Assembly (NCBI RefSeq): GCF_000423125.1
Contig: NZ_AUHJ01000023.1
Location: 1 to 37,030 of the forward strand
Length of the DNA: 37,030 bases
Source: Haliea salexigens DSM 19537
GTDB lineage: Bacteria > Pseudomonadota > Gammaproteobacteria > Pseudomonadales > Halieaceae
Direction: 5' to 3'
The translations under genes and the position numbers were made by a program. Under the pieces are notes generated by a model. That model ran no database searches. It worked only from the letters and a program-made list of their open reading frames with translations, and was not told the DNA's origin. Positions 7,417 to 15,938 of the stretch are shown here, piece after piece; positions within the stretch are counted from its first letter, which is position 1; every line of letters begins with the position of its first letter.

Positions 7417-9176
7417 GGGCAATCAGGTAGAGACTTAATGTCTGCATTTTTTGTTTGGCAGACACGCGGGTCTAGAGAAATATGTCTGAAGCGTGGTGAT
7501 GGCGAATTGTTAGCCCAATCGATACAGAGATTTTGAACTAACCCACTTGTGGTTACAGAGGCCTGAGACGAAAAAGGCATATAACCGCCTAATCCGCAGG
7601 GGCGAGGTTTCCATTCTGGCAAAACCGCGCCTGACTTGAACAGCTGGAAGCGTTCAGCTACTACTCCATCGGGTGATCTTTGTTTCAGACACCCATAGCA
7701 CCCACCCCGCGGTCTGTAATCGTCCAATAGTGTGCGCGCCGCCAGTCCGCCAGCGTCGATCCATCCATAGATGACGGGAACCGGAGACTCAATACGATGC
7801 AAGTGGTGACACAACGATGTGGAAAACCCGATATCACCCGTTGTATCCACAACCAGATCGAACTTCTGACTCAATAATCGGACATCTTCAACCTCAAAAT
7901 TATAACTGTGGGCAGTTATATTGAGATCACCAGCGGATTGATCTGACAGCATATGTGCGATGGCTTCTGACTTATTTTCGCCAACATAGGGCACACCTAG
8001 TAAATGCCGACTTAAGTTTTCGGTTGTTAAGTAATCGCAATCATATAGCTCTATCCGGCCTCCACCGGTTCCTGCACCCACCTGGCAGAGCAGGCTGGCG
8101 GTATAGCCGCCTAAAGTGCCGCATCCGATGACCGCTATAGTTACACCAGACAGATTCTTGTCCGCTGTTGTGTTTCGAGTTCCAATTGACGTGAGCCTAG
8201 CATCGTTTATTGCAAACCTCATAAACGTACTTCCCTGCTCTAACTTGTCTACGCGAGATATCAGCGTGGAAATCCGTTTAGCATCTGGAAGGAACTGTTT
8301 ATTCTTTCCGCGACTTCCTTGTTTTGTCAGTCTGAAATTTCGCTTAATAGCATTTACTGCAGTAGGGTTGGTGAATGAAACAAGACCTCCAAAAAGCATT
8401 TGGTGTAGCTGGAATACTACGAAACAACACCTATCCTCTGCCAATGAGGTGAAAACTGCATTCAGAACTCTATGCCGTACTGAGCAAGTACGAGCATGAT
8501 TCAACCATTGATCAAGCTCGGCGATCGAGCTTGGAGGCCAGTTGACAGGAGGGATGGAAACATCATGTGGAAGTTCGAAGAGAAATCCAGGGCCAGATAA
8601 CTTGGTAACTTTGTTTCCACGCCGTTTATTCTGCCAAGCCTTTGCACTATGGGCGCTATCGGCTAGAATGATTTCGTCTATTGAAACACCGTTCAAGTCC
8701 GTCCGAGTAAAGAGCTCGAATAAGAATTTGCTATCGTTGGCAGCCATGAAGACAGCGTCAGAATAATCGCGCCGCCAGTACGCGGGAAGCTCTCTTCGTA
8801 GCTCGAACTGTAACGTTTCTTGGTCTGAGACAAATTGACCCAATAGAGAATCAAGAGCTGCGAGCATCAAAGCTACATTATAGCGAGGGTTGTAACGATC
8901 AAACTCAACGCCCCTATCATCTAAATAACAAAGAGCCTTTTCGAAAAATACATGAGGAAGCAGGCTTGGGAGGTCTTTTGGGCGATCAGTTAAAAGTACG
9001 ATTGGCTTCTTTCTAAAATAGGGGTCTATTATGCAAATCTTGATCGGGAAGTCGACGTTAGACTTTGAAATCGTCTTCTCATAAATATTCTTACCTACTG
9101 ACGCGCTTCTTATAAATCCGGATTCCGCCAGAGCAAAGTGTATGCTCTTCATGACTTTGTGTGAGTCTACACTCAA
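7398..9176 (-). CDS. cap2: Cap2 E1/E2 fusion of type II CBASS
   Basis: A 592-residue fusion of a ubiquitin-conjugating (E2-like) and an activating (E1/ThiF-like) domain. In type II CBASS this enzyme conjugates the C-terminus of the CD-NTase to a target and primes its activity. The E2 part has a likely catalytic Cys83 in ALCYLDDRGV. The E1 part begins near 345 with the nucleotide-binding GCGTLGG (351-357) and NLSRHLLG (387-394). Cys527 in PCGLGG is a probable E1 catalytic cysteine. Cys493/496 and the CPCC cluster at 586-589 could bind zinc. The first codon is a TTG 2 nt after the dncV stop; an ATG at 9152 is the alternative. Same strand and order as in capV-dncV-cap2-cap3 operons. Confidence 0.92.
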   Translation of the reverse strand: MSVDSHKVMKSIHFALAESGFIRSASVGKNIYEKTISKSNVDFPIKICIIDPYFRKKPIVLLTDRPKDLPSLLPHVFFEKALCYLDDRGVEFDRYNPRYNVALMLAALDSLLGQFVSDQETLQFELRRELPAYWRRDYSDAVFMAANDSKFLFELFTRTDLNGVSIDEIILADSAHSAKAWQNKRRGNKVTKLSGPGFLFELPHDVSIPPVNWPPSSIAELDQWLNHARTCSVRHRVLNAVFTSLAEDRCCFVVFQLHQMLFGGLVSFTNPTAVNAIKRNFRLTKQGSRGKNKQFLPDAKRISTLISRVDKLEQGSTFMRFAINDARLTSIGTRNTTADKNLSGVTIAVIGCGTLGGYTASLLCQVGAGTGGGRIELYDCDYLTTENLSRHLLGVPYVGENKSEAIAHMLSDQSAGDLNITAHSYNFEVEDVRLLSQKFDLVVDTTGDIGFSTSLCHHLHRIESPVPVIYGWIDAGGLAARTLLDDYRPRGGCYGCLKQRSPDGVVAERFQLFKSGAVLPEWKPRPCGLGGYMPFSSQASVTTSGLVQNLCIDWANNSPSPRFRHISLDPRVCQTKNADIKSLPDCPCCRTE

Positions 9177-9178
9177 GC

Positions 9179-10381
9179 TTATCGAAATTCCGTTCCTGAT
9201 CGCATTGTCCCTACATCTGGTTTAGGCTGCGGGTGAGCTGGAGTGGATGTTACGACTGAAGCAGCGGCAGCACTAGCTGACATTACCCAATCCGGGCGAT
9301 GAGGTACTCTTTCGCCCCAGTGAGCAATCAACGTTTGTACAACTCCAATTGCCGACGATCCGGATTCAATCGACTCGGTGACATTGGCAGAGAAATAATT
9401 GACTTTCTGAAGTATTGAGCTCAACTCGCCTTCGTCAATATTTCTAGGGAATATAGTCTCATCAGGCGCGACAGGATTTTTTACGCCGGCCTGTAATCGC
9501 TTCGGTAAATCTCGAGAAACGGCCAAAAGCGCTTCACTGTCTGTATAGAATTCCTTTGTGGAGTCGCGGAACGTTTCCCAAACACAAATCATCAGGGCTA
9601 TTGAGCTTGGGCCGGCTTTGGGCCAGGTAAAGTCTCTCCATGCTTTTAGGTAGCGGCATGACCTGGTAAAAATATGACCAAAGACTTTCTGTTCACCTTC
9701 AAACCACTCCTGTATTTGTATAGGGTCGCTTCGCTTCCAATGCGGACTTTCGCGAAGAGCAAGGTAGACTTCTTCTTTACCTAATAAAGCCCGAAGACTG
9801 AAGTCACTATCCTCCACTACACCTTCTTGATTTAGAACGGCCCGCCCCATGGCTTTCTGGAGATCATCAAAACGCTCCATTGGAATTGCGTATAGTGGTA
9901 CATCTAAGTGTGTTATCGCGTCCAACTCAAGGCGTACACACGTATTCTTCTCTCCTTTAAACGTCCATCCCTCAGCAACGGCTAGAGCGCTGAGGGCAGT
10001 ATCTACGATTTCAAAAAAAACTTCTTTGAAGACGATAGGTTTTTCGCGGAGCGCCTCAATTGGTAGATACACTCCATCATCTATATCAATTTGTTGTGGC
10101 GGAATGTGGCACGGTTTGTTTTGCGTACCGTAGGCGAGGGATCCTTGCGGCCAGAACCTGGGCTCTATACTGTTAAATGCAGTTCTTTCTATAGGACTCA
10201 TCCTGGCTAGATATTTTTCTTCAGACTTAGCTGAAGTGAAGGCAGATTTTACTGCATTCCTCACCTTAGTTCTGGCAGCCTTCATGGCCGCTATTCGAGT
10301 ACTGTCGACATTAAGCTTGTTGATCAGTCGATCCGATTCAGATCGAGCGTAGAGTAGCTTGGTCACATCATATTTTGGCAT
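9179..10381 (-). CDS. dncV: DncV-type CD-NTase (cyclic GMP-AMP synthase) of CBASS
   Basis: A 400-residue CD-NTase closely resembling Vibrio cholerae DncV. The GS motif is at 80-81 (WPQGSLAYGT), the catalytic pair D99 and D101 in QQIDIDDG, and the third Asp at 160 in HLDVPLYAIP. Known relatives make 3',3'-cGAMP after sensing phage and activate the CapV phospholipase; that product is inferred here from similarity and from the neighbouring capV. The last 30 or so residues are low-complexity (Ala, Ser, Pro), a flexible tail that would suit conjugation by Cap2. It starts 1 nt after the capV stop. AT-richer than the flanking catabolic genes. Confidence 0.93.
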   Translation of the reverse strand: MPKYDVTKLLYARSESDRLINKLNVDSTRIAAMKAARTKVRNAVKSAFTSAKSEEKYLARMSPIERTAFNSIEPRFWPQGSLAYGTQNKPCHIPPQQIDIDDGVYLPIEALREKPIVFKEVFFEIVDTALSALAVAEGWTFKGEKNTCVRLELDAITHLDVPLYAIPMERFDDLQKAMGRAVLNQEGVVEDSDFSLRALLGKEEVYLALRESPHWKRSDPIQIQEWFEGEQKVFGHIFTRSCRYLKAWRDFTWPKAGPSSIALMICVWETFRDSTKEFYTDSEALLAVSRDLPKRLQAGVKNPVAPDETIFPRNIDEGELSSILQKVNYFSANVTESIESGSSAIGVVQTLIAHWGERVPHRPDWVMSASAAAASVVTSTPAHPQPKPDVGTMRSGTEFR

Positions 10382-10382
10382 T

Positions 10383-11360
10383 TCATTTGTCCCCTGCCTG
10401 GTCCTTTACGAATGGCACTTTTTTCGCACTGTGAGTGAATAAACTCTTGATTGAGGCGTCGTTTACACGTCTACCAGACTCACTGCTAGCATGTGCAAGA
10501 AGGATTTCCGCTGCTGCAAGTGAGCCATTATCTAGGGTAAGGAGATCGGCCTGTTCTTTCGTAGCCTCGCTGTCGATTATTTCAAGTCTATCCTGCAGAA
10601 GCATTCTAGCCATATCGTAGTAGAGCTTTTCTCCAGCGGACATTGCAAGTGAGATGATATCCCTGCCTGCGTTCCATCCCAGATAGCCGAGGTTATTCGT
10701 TTTCTCATGATTTACCGCTAGACCCTGCCCCATATTTCCAATGCTAAGACCCGAAATATTTTCTAATGGAACATTCAAAGCGCGGTAGGCTTCAATGACT
10801 CCCATGAGAACCGGGTTGTTAGCAACGAGACCGCCATCGACGTACCGAGAGCTATCAATTTCGTGCAATGGGAAGTAGGTAGGTGCGGCACTGGTAGCGA
10901 GACCCACATCAACTAAGGTGCGTTGGGCATCTTGGTAAAACATAGCGTTGTGCGGTGTTTTAAATGCACGGACACGACCTACGGTATAATTTATCGCAGG
11001 TACTAAGACTCTGCTTTTTAGATCCCCTATCGTTATGTCGTCAAAGATTTCTTCAAGGACGGATTTCAATGGTTCGGGTGAGTACTGTGCAGATATAGCC
11101 TGTTTTGGTTTCCGCCATAGAGGCTGAGGGGGGAAAATAGAAGTGAGGTTTTCTTGAAATTTTTCGCGAATGAAGCTCGCGGGAAGGCCGGCCGCTACGC
11201 CCAAGGCTAAAATGCCACCAATGGATGTCCCGCATATTATATCAAAATGTTTTGATACGGATGTGTCGAATCGATGCTCGAGTTCTTCTAAAACGCGAGC
11301 CGTATAGAGCCCCCGTACCCCACCACCACTGAGCGACAGAATTTGAAATCTATCGGGCAT
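10383..11360 (-). CDS. capV: CapV patatin-like phospholipase, CBASS effector
   Basis: A 325-residue patatin-family phospholipase that in CBASS is switched on by cGAMP and degrades the inner membrane, killing the infected cell. The oxyanion-hole motif GGGVRG is at residues 12-17, the nucleophile Ser46 in GTSIGG, and the catalytic Asp175 in the DGG motif. All active-site elements are intact. The start has TAAGGAGG about 12 nt upstream. It is the first gene of a tight four-gene operon (1-nt gap to dncV). The recombinase gene lies about 100 nt upstream on the same strand. Confidence 0.93.
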   Translation of the reverse strand: MPDRFQILSLSGGGVRGLYTARVLEELEHRFDTSVSKHFDIICGTSIGGILALGVAAGLPASFIREKFQENLTSIFPPQPLWRKPKQAISAQYSPEPLKSVLEEIFDDITIGDLKSRVLVPAINYTVGRVRAFKTPHNAMFYQDAQRTLVDVGLATSAAPTYFPLHEIDSSRYVDGGLVANNPVLMGVIEAYRALNVPLENISGLSIGNMGQGLAVNHEKTNNLGYLGWNAGRDIISLAMSAGEKLYYDMARMLLQDRLEIIDSEATKEQADLLTLDNGSLAAAEILLAHASSESGRRVNDASIKSLFTHSAKKVPFVKDQAGDK

Positions 11361-11432
11361 TCATATCCCCGGCCTCCTTACGGACTGCAGTTTATCGATG
11401 GGGGCGGGCTTGGAAGGTTTCAAGGGAAAATC

Positions 11433-11453
11433 AAAAAAATAACTGCCCACAGT
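11433..11453 (-). terminator. Possible weak terminator after the recombinase gene
   Basis: Read on the minus strand, ACTG-TGGG-CAGT forms a short hairpin followed by TATTTTTTT. It would partly insulate the CBASS operon from recombinase transcription. The stem is only 4 bp, so it may be weak or accidental. Confidence 0.35.
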
Positions 11454-11460
11454 CAGGAAT

Positions 11461-12624
11461 CTAGAATCGAAGCCGCTGCCACGCCTCATGCCAGATGTAA
11501 TCCTCAGCATGCTGATAAATTGCCGTCGTTTCCACCTTCTCATGCCGCGCGGAGGCCTGCAGATACTTGAGGTTCACCCCGGCATCGTCGGCATGGGTCA
11601 CCGCCGTGTGGCGCAGCCAGTGCGTCGAGGCCTTGCGTAGCTTGGCCGCTGATACCGGCGCGGCGTCCTCAATGGCTTCCGCCGCCGCGGTGACTGTTTG
11701 TTTGACGATCCGATAGACCATGTTGGCACTGATCGCCTTGGTGCCTTTCAGGCTCCGCAGCATCGGGCTCAGATCGTCCGGATCGGGGAGGGCGGTAAGA
11801 CCCAGGAAGGCCCGGTAGCGCATCAAGGCGTCCAGCATTTCATCTGACACTGGGACTTTGGCCCTCTTCTGCCCTTTCCCCAGTGCAAACCACCACCAGC
11901 GGCCGCGGTTCTCCCTAATGCTGTTCATCGGATGGCTGGCCACTTCCGACACCCGCGGCGCCAGCAGGTACAAAAAATGGAACAGGAAACGGGTGCGTTC
12001 GAAGCGCTGGATCTGCCGCTCAGTTTCTTGGGGCAGGGCCGCGATGTAGGCCTTGAGGTGCCCCCAGGTGGCCTGGTCCAGGTAACGCTCCTGGGAAAAG
12101 GTTTCCTTGGCATCGGGCTGCAGTGTCCGGTGACGGCGCCGGACCAGGGACAGCGGATTGGCTTTCAAATAGCCGCCGTCCACCAGGTAGGACAGCAGCG
12201 CGTTGATCACGATCAGGGCCTGCCGCTGGCTGCTGTGACCCAGGGGCCCCTTGAACGGCCGCCAGGCATCCGTATACCGCGGCGCCCGGGGGCCACACCA
12301 GTAGGCCGCCGGCTGCGGATCCGCCAGGAACCCCTGGTAGGCCTGAAAATCCTCCCGCATTAGCCCCGACAACGGCTTCTGGCGCTGGGTCACCGCCCAC
12401 AGCAACAAGCGTTCGGCCTCCTTACGGTAATTACGGTAGGTCTGGGGGGAATCGGCGAACTCGTCCAGCCACACCCGGATAGCCTGCAGGTCATTGAAGG
12501 CGGTGAACTGGCACAGGTCCTGGGACTGGCGATTGCTGCCCCAGCTGCCGTCGAGGGCGTCGGGGAGGGCGCCCAGACCCTCCAGGGGCACCGGCTGGGT
12601 CTGAAACGGACGGATTGCGGGCAT
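11461..12624 (-). CDS. Tyrosine recombinase / site-specific integrase
   Basis: A 387-residue phage-integrase-family recombinase. An N-terminal SAM-like core-binding domain (about 45-155) precedes the catalytic domain, with Arg224 (APRVSE), a Lys in the GKGQKRAK turn (about 250-255), His335/Arg338 in HWLRHT, His361 in ARHEKVETT and the nucleophile Tyr370. All catalytic residues are present. It lies directly upstream of the CBASS operon and beside a toxin-antitoxin pair, as an island integrase would. A long perfect inverted repeat sits upstream of its start. The usual tRNA target is not visible in the window. Confidence 0.92.
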   Translation of the reverse strand: MPAIRPFQTQPVPLEGLGALPDALDGSWGSNRQSQDLCQFTAFNDLQAIRVWLDEFADSPQTYRNYRKEAERLLLWAVTQRQKPLSGLMREDFQAYQGFLADPQPAAYWCGPRAPRYTDAWRPFKGPLGHSSQRQALIVINALLSYLVDGGYLKANPLSLVRRRHRTLQPDAKETFSQERYLDQATWGHLKAYIAALPQETERQIQRFERTRFLFHFLYLLAPRVSEVASHPMNSIRENRGRWWWFALGKGQKRAKVPVSDEMLDALMRYRAFLGLTALPDPDDLSPMLRSLKGTKAISANMVYRIVKQTVTAAAEAIEDAAPVSAAKLRKASTHWLRHTAVTHADDAGVNLKYLQASARHEKVETTAIYQHAEDYIWHEAWQRLRF

Positions 12625-12675
12625 GGCGGGTCTCCGACAGCGAATGGCGAGCCTGCCCTACTCTACCGCTTTTAT

Positions 12676-12703
12676 ATTCATGATTATAGGGTATATCATG
12701 AAT
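12676..12703. repeat. Perfect inverted repeat upstream of the recombinase gene
   Basis: ATTCATGAT (12676-12684) and ATCATGAAT (12695-12703) are exact reverse complements separated by a 10-nt AT-rich spacer. It lies about 50 nt upstream of the recombinase start. Plausible roles are a recombinase core or arm site, or an operator. No second copy was noticed in the window. Confidence 0.5.
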
Positions 12704-12882
12704 TAATAGAAGCGCCTAACCTGTTGTATATAAAGGATATTTACGCGTGCGTGCCGATGAGGCCAAAATCAGCCATTTTGGGAAAAATTAGATGCGGTTG
12801 GTGGCCAAGAAGGAGGGTAGGGTGATGATTCAGAGGTTATATTTCCTTGCATTGAATTAACAGGGGGTGTTAACTAAGGTCT

Positions 12883-13257
12883 ATGGCAGATCGTGATCAA
12901 GACTTGGCTGTAGAGTACTTTCTGGAGCTGGATGGAACTGTCCATTTTGTGGACGAGAAGTGCAAATATCGTGTCGAGATTAAAGCCAAGCGGACCGATG
13001 TCACTCCAGAACGGCCTCATGGTTTGAGTTATTCACTGACGTTACACGATGAGAAACACGAGAGGATATTGGGATTTGATAACGCCCATCCCGTGCCTGC
13101 TAGCAAAGGACCCGGCGGGAAGAGGCACAAGTTTCATGACCACAGGCATAAATACGACAAGACGCGTATCTATCGATTTGAGGATACGAGCAAGCTGATA
13201 TCAGATTTTTATGCCGCAGTAGATCAGATCATGAAAGAACGAGGAATTAAGATATGA
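12883..13257 (+). CDS. TumE-like toxin (DUF6516 family)
   Basis: A 124-residue protein resembling the TumE/DUF6516 family of putative toxins. Visible features are an N-terminal beta-rich segment (VEYFLELDGTVHFVDEKCKYRVEIKAKR), a LSYSLTLHDEKHERILGFDNAH stretch typical of the family's core, His/Lys-rich positions around 100 and a C-terminal helix with DFYAAVDQIMKERG. The biochemical activity is not known to me. It overlaps the next gene by 4 nt (ATGA), the usual coupling of a toxin and its wHTH antitoxin. It lies just outside the recombinase, on the opposite strand. Confidence 0.7.
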   Translation: MADRDQDLAVEYFLELDGTVHFVDEKCKYRVEIKAKRTDVTPERPHGLSYSLTLHDEKHERILGFDNAHPVPASKGPGGKRHKFHDHRHKYDKTRIYRFEDTSKLISDFYAAVDQIMKERGIKI

Positions 13258-13637
13258 AGACTCTGAAAGTTGGAATAGCCAGTTATCAGCAGATGAAAGA
13301 ACGATCGATGGCTATCGCTCGAGGTGAGTACAAACCCAAGCGTGGAGAGCCAAAGGTATGGTTCCCCTCACTGGAAGCTTTCGCCGGTATTCTCTCTGAA
13401 GGTAACAGGGAGCTATTGCAGATCATCATTGATAATCAGCCAGAATCCATGACCGAACTTGCTGAGTTATCTGGTCGTAAACCTTCAAGTCTTTCTCGAA
13501 CGTTGAAGTCGATGGCTCACTATGGCCTGGTAGATCTGCAAAAGGACAAAAAAGGAAGAATCCGCCCTAGAGTCAACTATAAAGACGTAGTTCTCGATTT
13601 GCCTATATCCAAGTCACAGAACGCAGTGGCGGCATAG
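13254..13637 (+). CDS. TumA-like wHTH antitoxin / transcriptional regulator
   Basis: A 127-residue MarR-like winged-helix protein, similar to the HVO_A0114-type regulators paired with TumE toxins. The helix-turn-helix lies at about residues 68-95 (ESMTELAELSGRKPSSLSRTL), followed by a wing (GLVDLQKDKKGRIRPRV). The N-terminal segment with a run of Lys/Arg and PKVWFPSLEAF is typical of this antitoxin group. It probably neutralises and represses its upstream partner. The start codon overlaps the toxin stop. Confidence 0.75.
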   Translation: MKTLKVGIASYQQMKERSMAIARGEYKPKRGEPKVWFPSLEAFAGILSEGNRELLQIIIDNQPESMTELAELSGRKPSSLSRTLKSMAHYGLVDLQKDKKGRIRPRVNYKDVVLDLPISKSQNAVAA

Positions 13638-13973
13638 TACTTACCCTCATATTGGCGGCGCTAAGTCACAAGACAATTAGATTCACGAGGGTAGAAATAC
13701 TCCTGATTTTGAGGGAATGAACCCGGCACTCCTCATGTTGTAGTCAAATTCCCGGATCGAGCCGGGCAGATCGAAATACCTGTAAAGCCAAGTGGATTAG
13801 CCCCTGGGAAAGGTCAGTAGAAAACCCTTCGATATAATTAGAACTTGAAGCATGGGTGGTCCTTTCTCGCACTGAAAAAGAAATGTGGGTGCAATGCGTG
13901 GTCGGGACATTTAAGGGCGTTTCCCGGCTGTTGTTACAGTACAGCCGGAATTCCGCTGAGTAGGTAAAGGGAA
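13638..13973. other. 336-nt intergenic stretch
   Basis: No convincing gene. A loose inverted repeat TACCCTC (13642-13648)/GAGGGTA (13687-13693) spans a 38-nt spacer. A tighter hairpin just before the DUF445 gene is listed separately. This stretch could contain the right junction of the island, but I see no matching direct repeat. Confidence 0.5.
13924..13948 (+). promoter_or_regulatory. Inverted repeat upstream of the DUF445 gene
   Basis: CCGGCTGT and ACAGCCGG are exact reverse complements with a 9-nt spacer, ending 25 nt before the ATG. It could be a regulator-binding site or an mRNA hairpin. There is no T-run, so it is not a normal terminator. Confidence 0.4.
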
Positions 13974-15209
13974 ATGAGCGATTTTGCGTTTCTACAGGAG
14001 TATCTGGCATACCTGACGATACCTGTCGTGAGCGGACTGGTTGGTTACGGAACCAACTGGTTGGCCGTCAGGATGATGATGGGCCCGGTGGAATTTGTCG
14101 GCATCGGCCCCTTGGGCTGGCAGGGTGTAATTCCGGCGAATTCCGGCAAGATGGCGCGCATCACGGTTGACCACAGCGTAAAGCGCGTTTTGTCCCAGGA
14201 AGAACTTATCGACCGGATTGATCCGGAGCAACTGATCGAGGCCATCAGTCACCGGCTGGACCCCTTTGTGGAGGATGTGGTCGACGAAGTCATGAGCCAG
14301 TCGACGCTACCCCAGCTTACACTCAGCAATTTTTTCTGGAGCGCTTCACCCATCGCAATCAAGAAGCGGGTTTATCGGGAAGTGAGAAAGCAGCTTCCGG
14401 ACGCGCTCACGCGCCTCATTGAAGACCTCAAGCCCAATCTGGGTGAGTTGGTCGATCTAAACGAGGTGATCGTCGAAAAACTCACTGGTGACAAACGTAT
14501 GCTGGTTGGGATGTTCCGTAATGCGGCTGCGAGTGAATTCAGGTTCATTCAGCGCAGCGGCCTGTATTTCGGCCTGCCTCTGGGCATACCCGTCATGTTC
14601 ATCTGGTACTTTTTCCAGGCCTGGTGGTTGCTGCCGGCCTTCGGGCTATTGGTTGGTTACATTACCAATGCGCTGGCCATTTACCTCATCCAGAAACCGC
14701 TGGAGCCTGTCAAGATTGGGCCCTTTACGGTTCAGGGCCTGTTTATCAAACGCCAGAAGGAAGTATCGCGGTACTACGGCAAGGTGATGGCCTCCGACCT
14801 CGTCACCGCCGAAATCGTGGTGGGCGAAATGCTCAAGATAAATGAGTCGGTTGATCGCCTGCGTGAGCTGATCCACCGCGAGGTAAACCGCGCCCTGGAG
14901 GAAGCCCAGGGCGTTTTCAAGCCCCTTGCCGTCGTCAGCATCGGCCCCTCGGAATACGCGAGAATAAGCGCAATTGTCGGGGACAGGGCCTTCGAGGAGT
15001 TGATCAGGCCGGACAGTCGTTCTTTCGCCTACATTGACGAGGCGCTGGATGTCGAAAACACCATCGCGGAGCGGCTGGGCAGGCTCTCTCCAGCGGAATT
15101 TTACGAATTACTGCACCCCGTCGTCGCCGAGGATGAATGGAAACTGGTCGCGGTAGGGGCTGCCCTCGGTTTGGGGGCGGGATACTGGCAGTGGGCGTTG
15201 CTCACCTGA
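13974..15209 (+). CDS. DUF445 family membrane protein
   Basis: A 411-residue protein of the DUF445 family, whose function is poorly known. Membrane segments lie at about residues 14-35, at 196-236 (a paired helix region) and at the extreme C-terminus (about 390-410). The protein contains an internal duplication: GLVGYGTNWLAVRMM ... IGPLGWQGVIP near the start is echoed by GLLVGYITNALAIYL ... IGPFTVQGLF at about 225-260. The start is supported by AAAGGGA. A perfect 8-bp inverted repeat lies just upstream. Confidence 0.82.
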   Translation: MSDFAFLQEYLAYLTIPVVSGLVGYGTNWLAVRMMMGPVEFVGIGPLGWQGVIPANSGKMARITVDHSVKRVLSQEELIDRIDPEQLIEAISHRLDPFVEDVVDEVMSQSTLPQLTLSNFFWSASPIAIKKRVYREVRKQLPDALTRLIEDLKPNLGELVDLNEVIVEKLTGDKRMLVGMFRNAAASEFRFIQRSGLYFGLPLGIPVMFIWYFFQAWWLLPAFGLLVGYITNALAIYLIQKPLEPVKIGPFTVQGLFIKRQKEVSRYYGKVMASDLVTAEIVVGEMLKINESVDRLRELIHREVNRALEEAQGVFKPLAVVSIGPSEYARISAIVGDRAFEELIRPDSRSFAYIDEALDVENTIAERLGRLSPAEFYELLHPVVAEDEWKLVAVGAALGLGAGYWQWALLT

Positions 15210-15279
15210 TTTATGCCGGAGTCGCCCCAGAGCCCCAATCATGTGGGAGCCGTTCAAGTTTTCAAGCTGAAAAACATCC

Positions 15280-15930
15280 ACCGTGCTGGACTGGGTTAAC
15301 CGCAACGTGGCAGTGTTGTTTGGTGATGGCGCCGCCGCACTGGTGGTGGAGGCCAGCGACAGGGAGGAGGGGCAGCGGGGTGAATCTCTGGGCTGTCTCG
15401 CCTAGGCGCGGGACTCACTGTTTATTCAGAACTACGGAACGGCCTTTACAAATCGGCCCGACCTGGTCGCCACATCCTGGGACTTCGATGGGCAGGACAT
15501 TTTCAGGCGTGCCGTAGGGGGAATGGCGAAAGCCAGCCAGAAGGTACTGGCAGAAGCTAATCTGACGGTGGACGATATGGGCCTGGTTGTGCCCCTCCAG
15601 GCTAACCTGCGCATCATCGAAGCCGTGGGCAAAAAGCTGGGCGCTCCCGAACAGAAGCTGTTCGCGAATATCGAGCGCTACGGCAATGTGTCAGCTGCAA
15701 CCGCGTTGGTAGAAGCCGTCGAGGAGGGGTACGTCAAGCCCGGTGCAAATATCCTGGTGCCGGCTTTTGGCGCAGGTCTCACCTGGAGTTCACACCTGAT
15801 AAGTTGGGGTGAACGTGTCAAACCGTTGGGTACCAACGACGTGGACCTGCCGCCCTGTGACAAGAGCGGCCTGGAGCTGGTGCAGTCCTACCTGGCGCAG
15901 CAGCGACCGCACCAGGGCATTACTGATTGA
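15280..15930 (+). pseudogene. 3-oxoacyl-ACP synthase III (FabH-like) remnant
   Basis: A decayed C-terminal half of a FabH-family condensing enzyme. One frame reads VLDWVNRNVAVLFGDGAAAL, then an in-frame TAG at 15403-15405, then RDSLFIQNYGTAF and the C-terminal domain with IIEAVGKKLG, YGNVSAATAL and the GAGLTWSS motif. The N-terminal half with the catalytic Cys is absent. The usual PHQANxRII motif reads PLQANLRII, so the catalytic His is Leu. Any translation restart at the ATG at 15523 would give an inactive 135-residue piece. The break from the DUF445 gene is abrupt, suggesting a deletion. Confidence 0.85.
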
Positions 15931-15938
15931 GGGGGGCG

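Noticed and set aside
13642-13693. TACCCTC/GAGGGTA as a terminator after the TumA-like gene
   Set aside because: The 38-nt spacer is too long and no T-run follows.
13744-14010. 88-codon minus-strand frame before the DUF445 gene
   Set aside because: Composition is not protein-like, no ribosome-binding site is evident, and it overlaps the start of the DUF445 gene.
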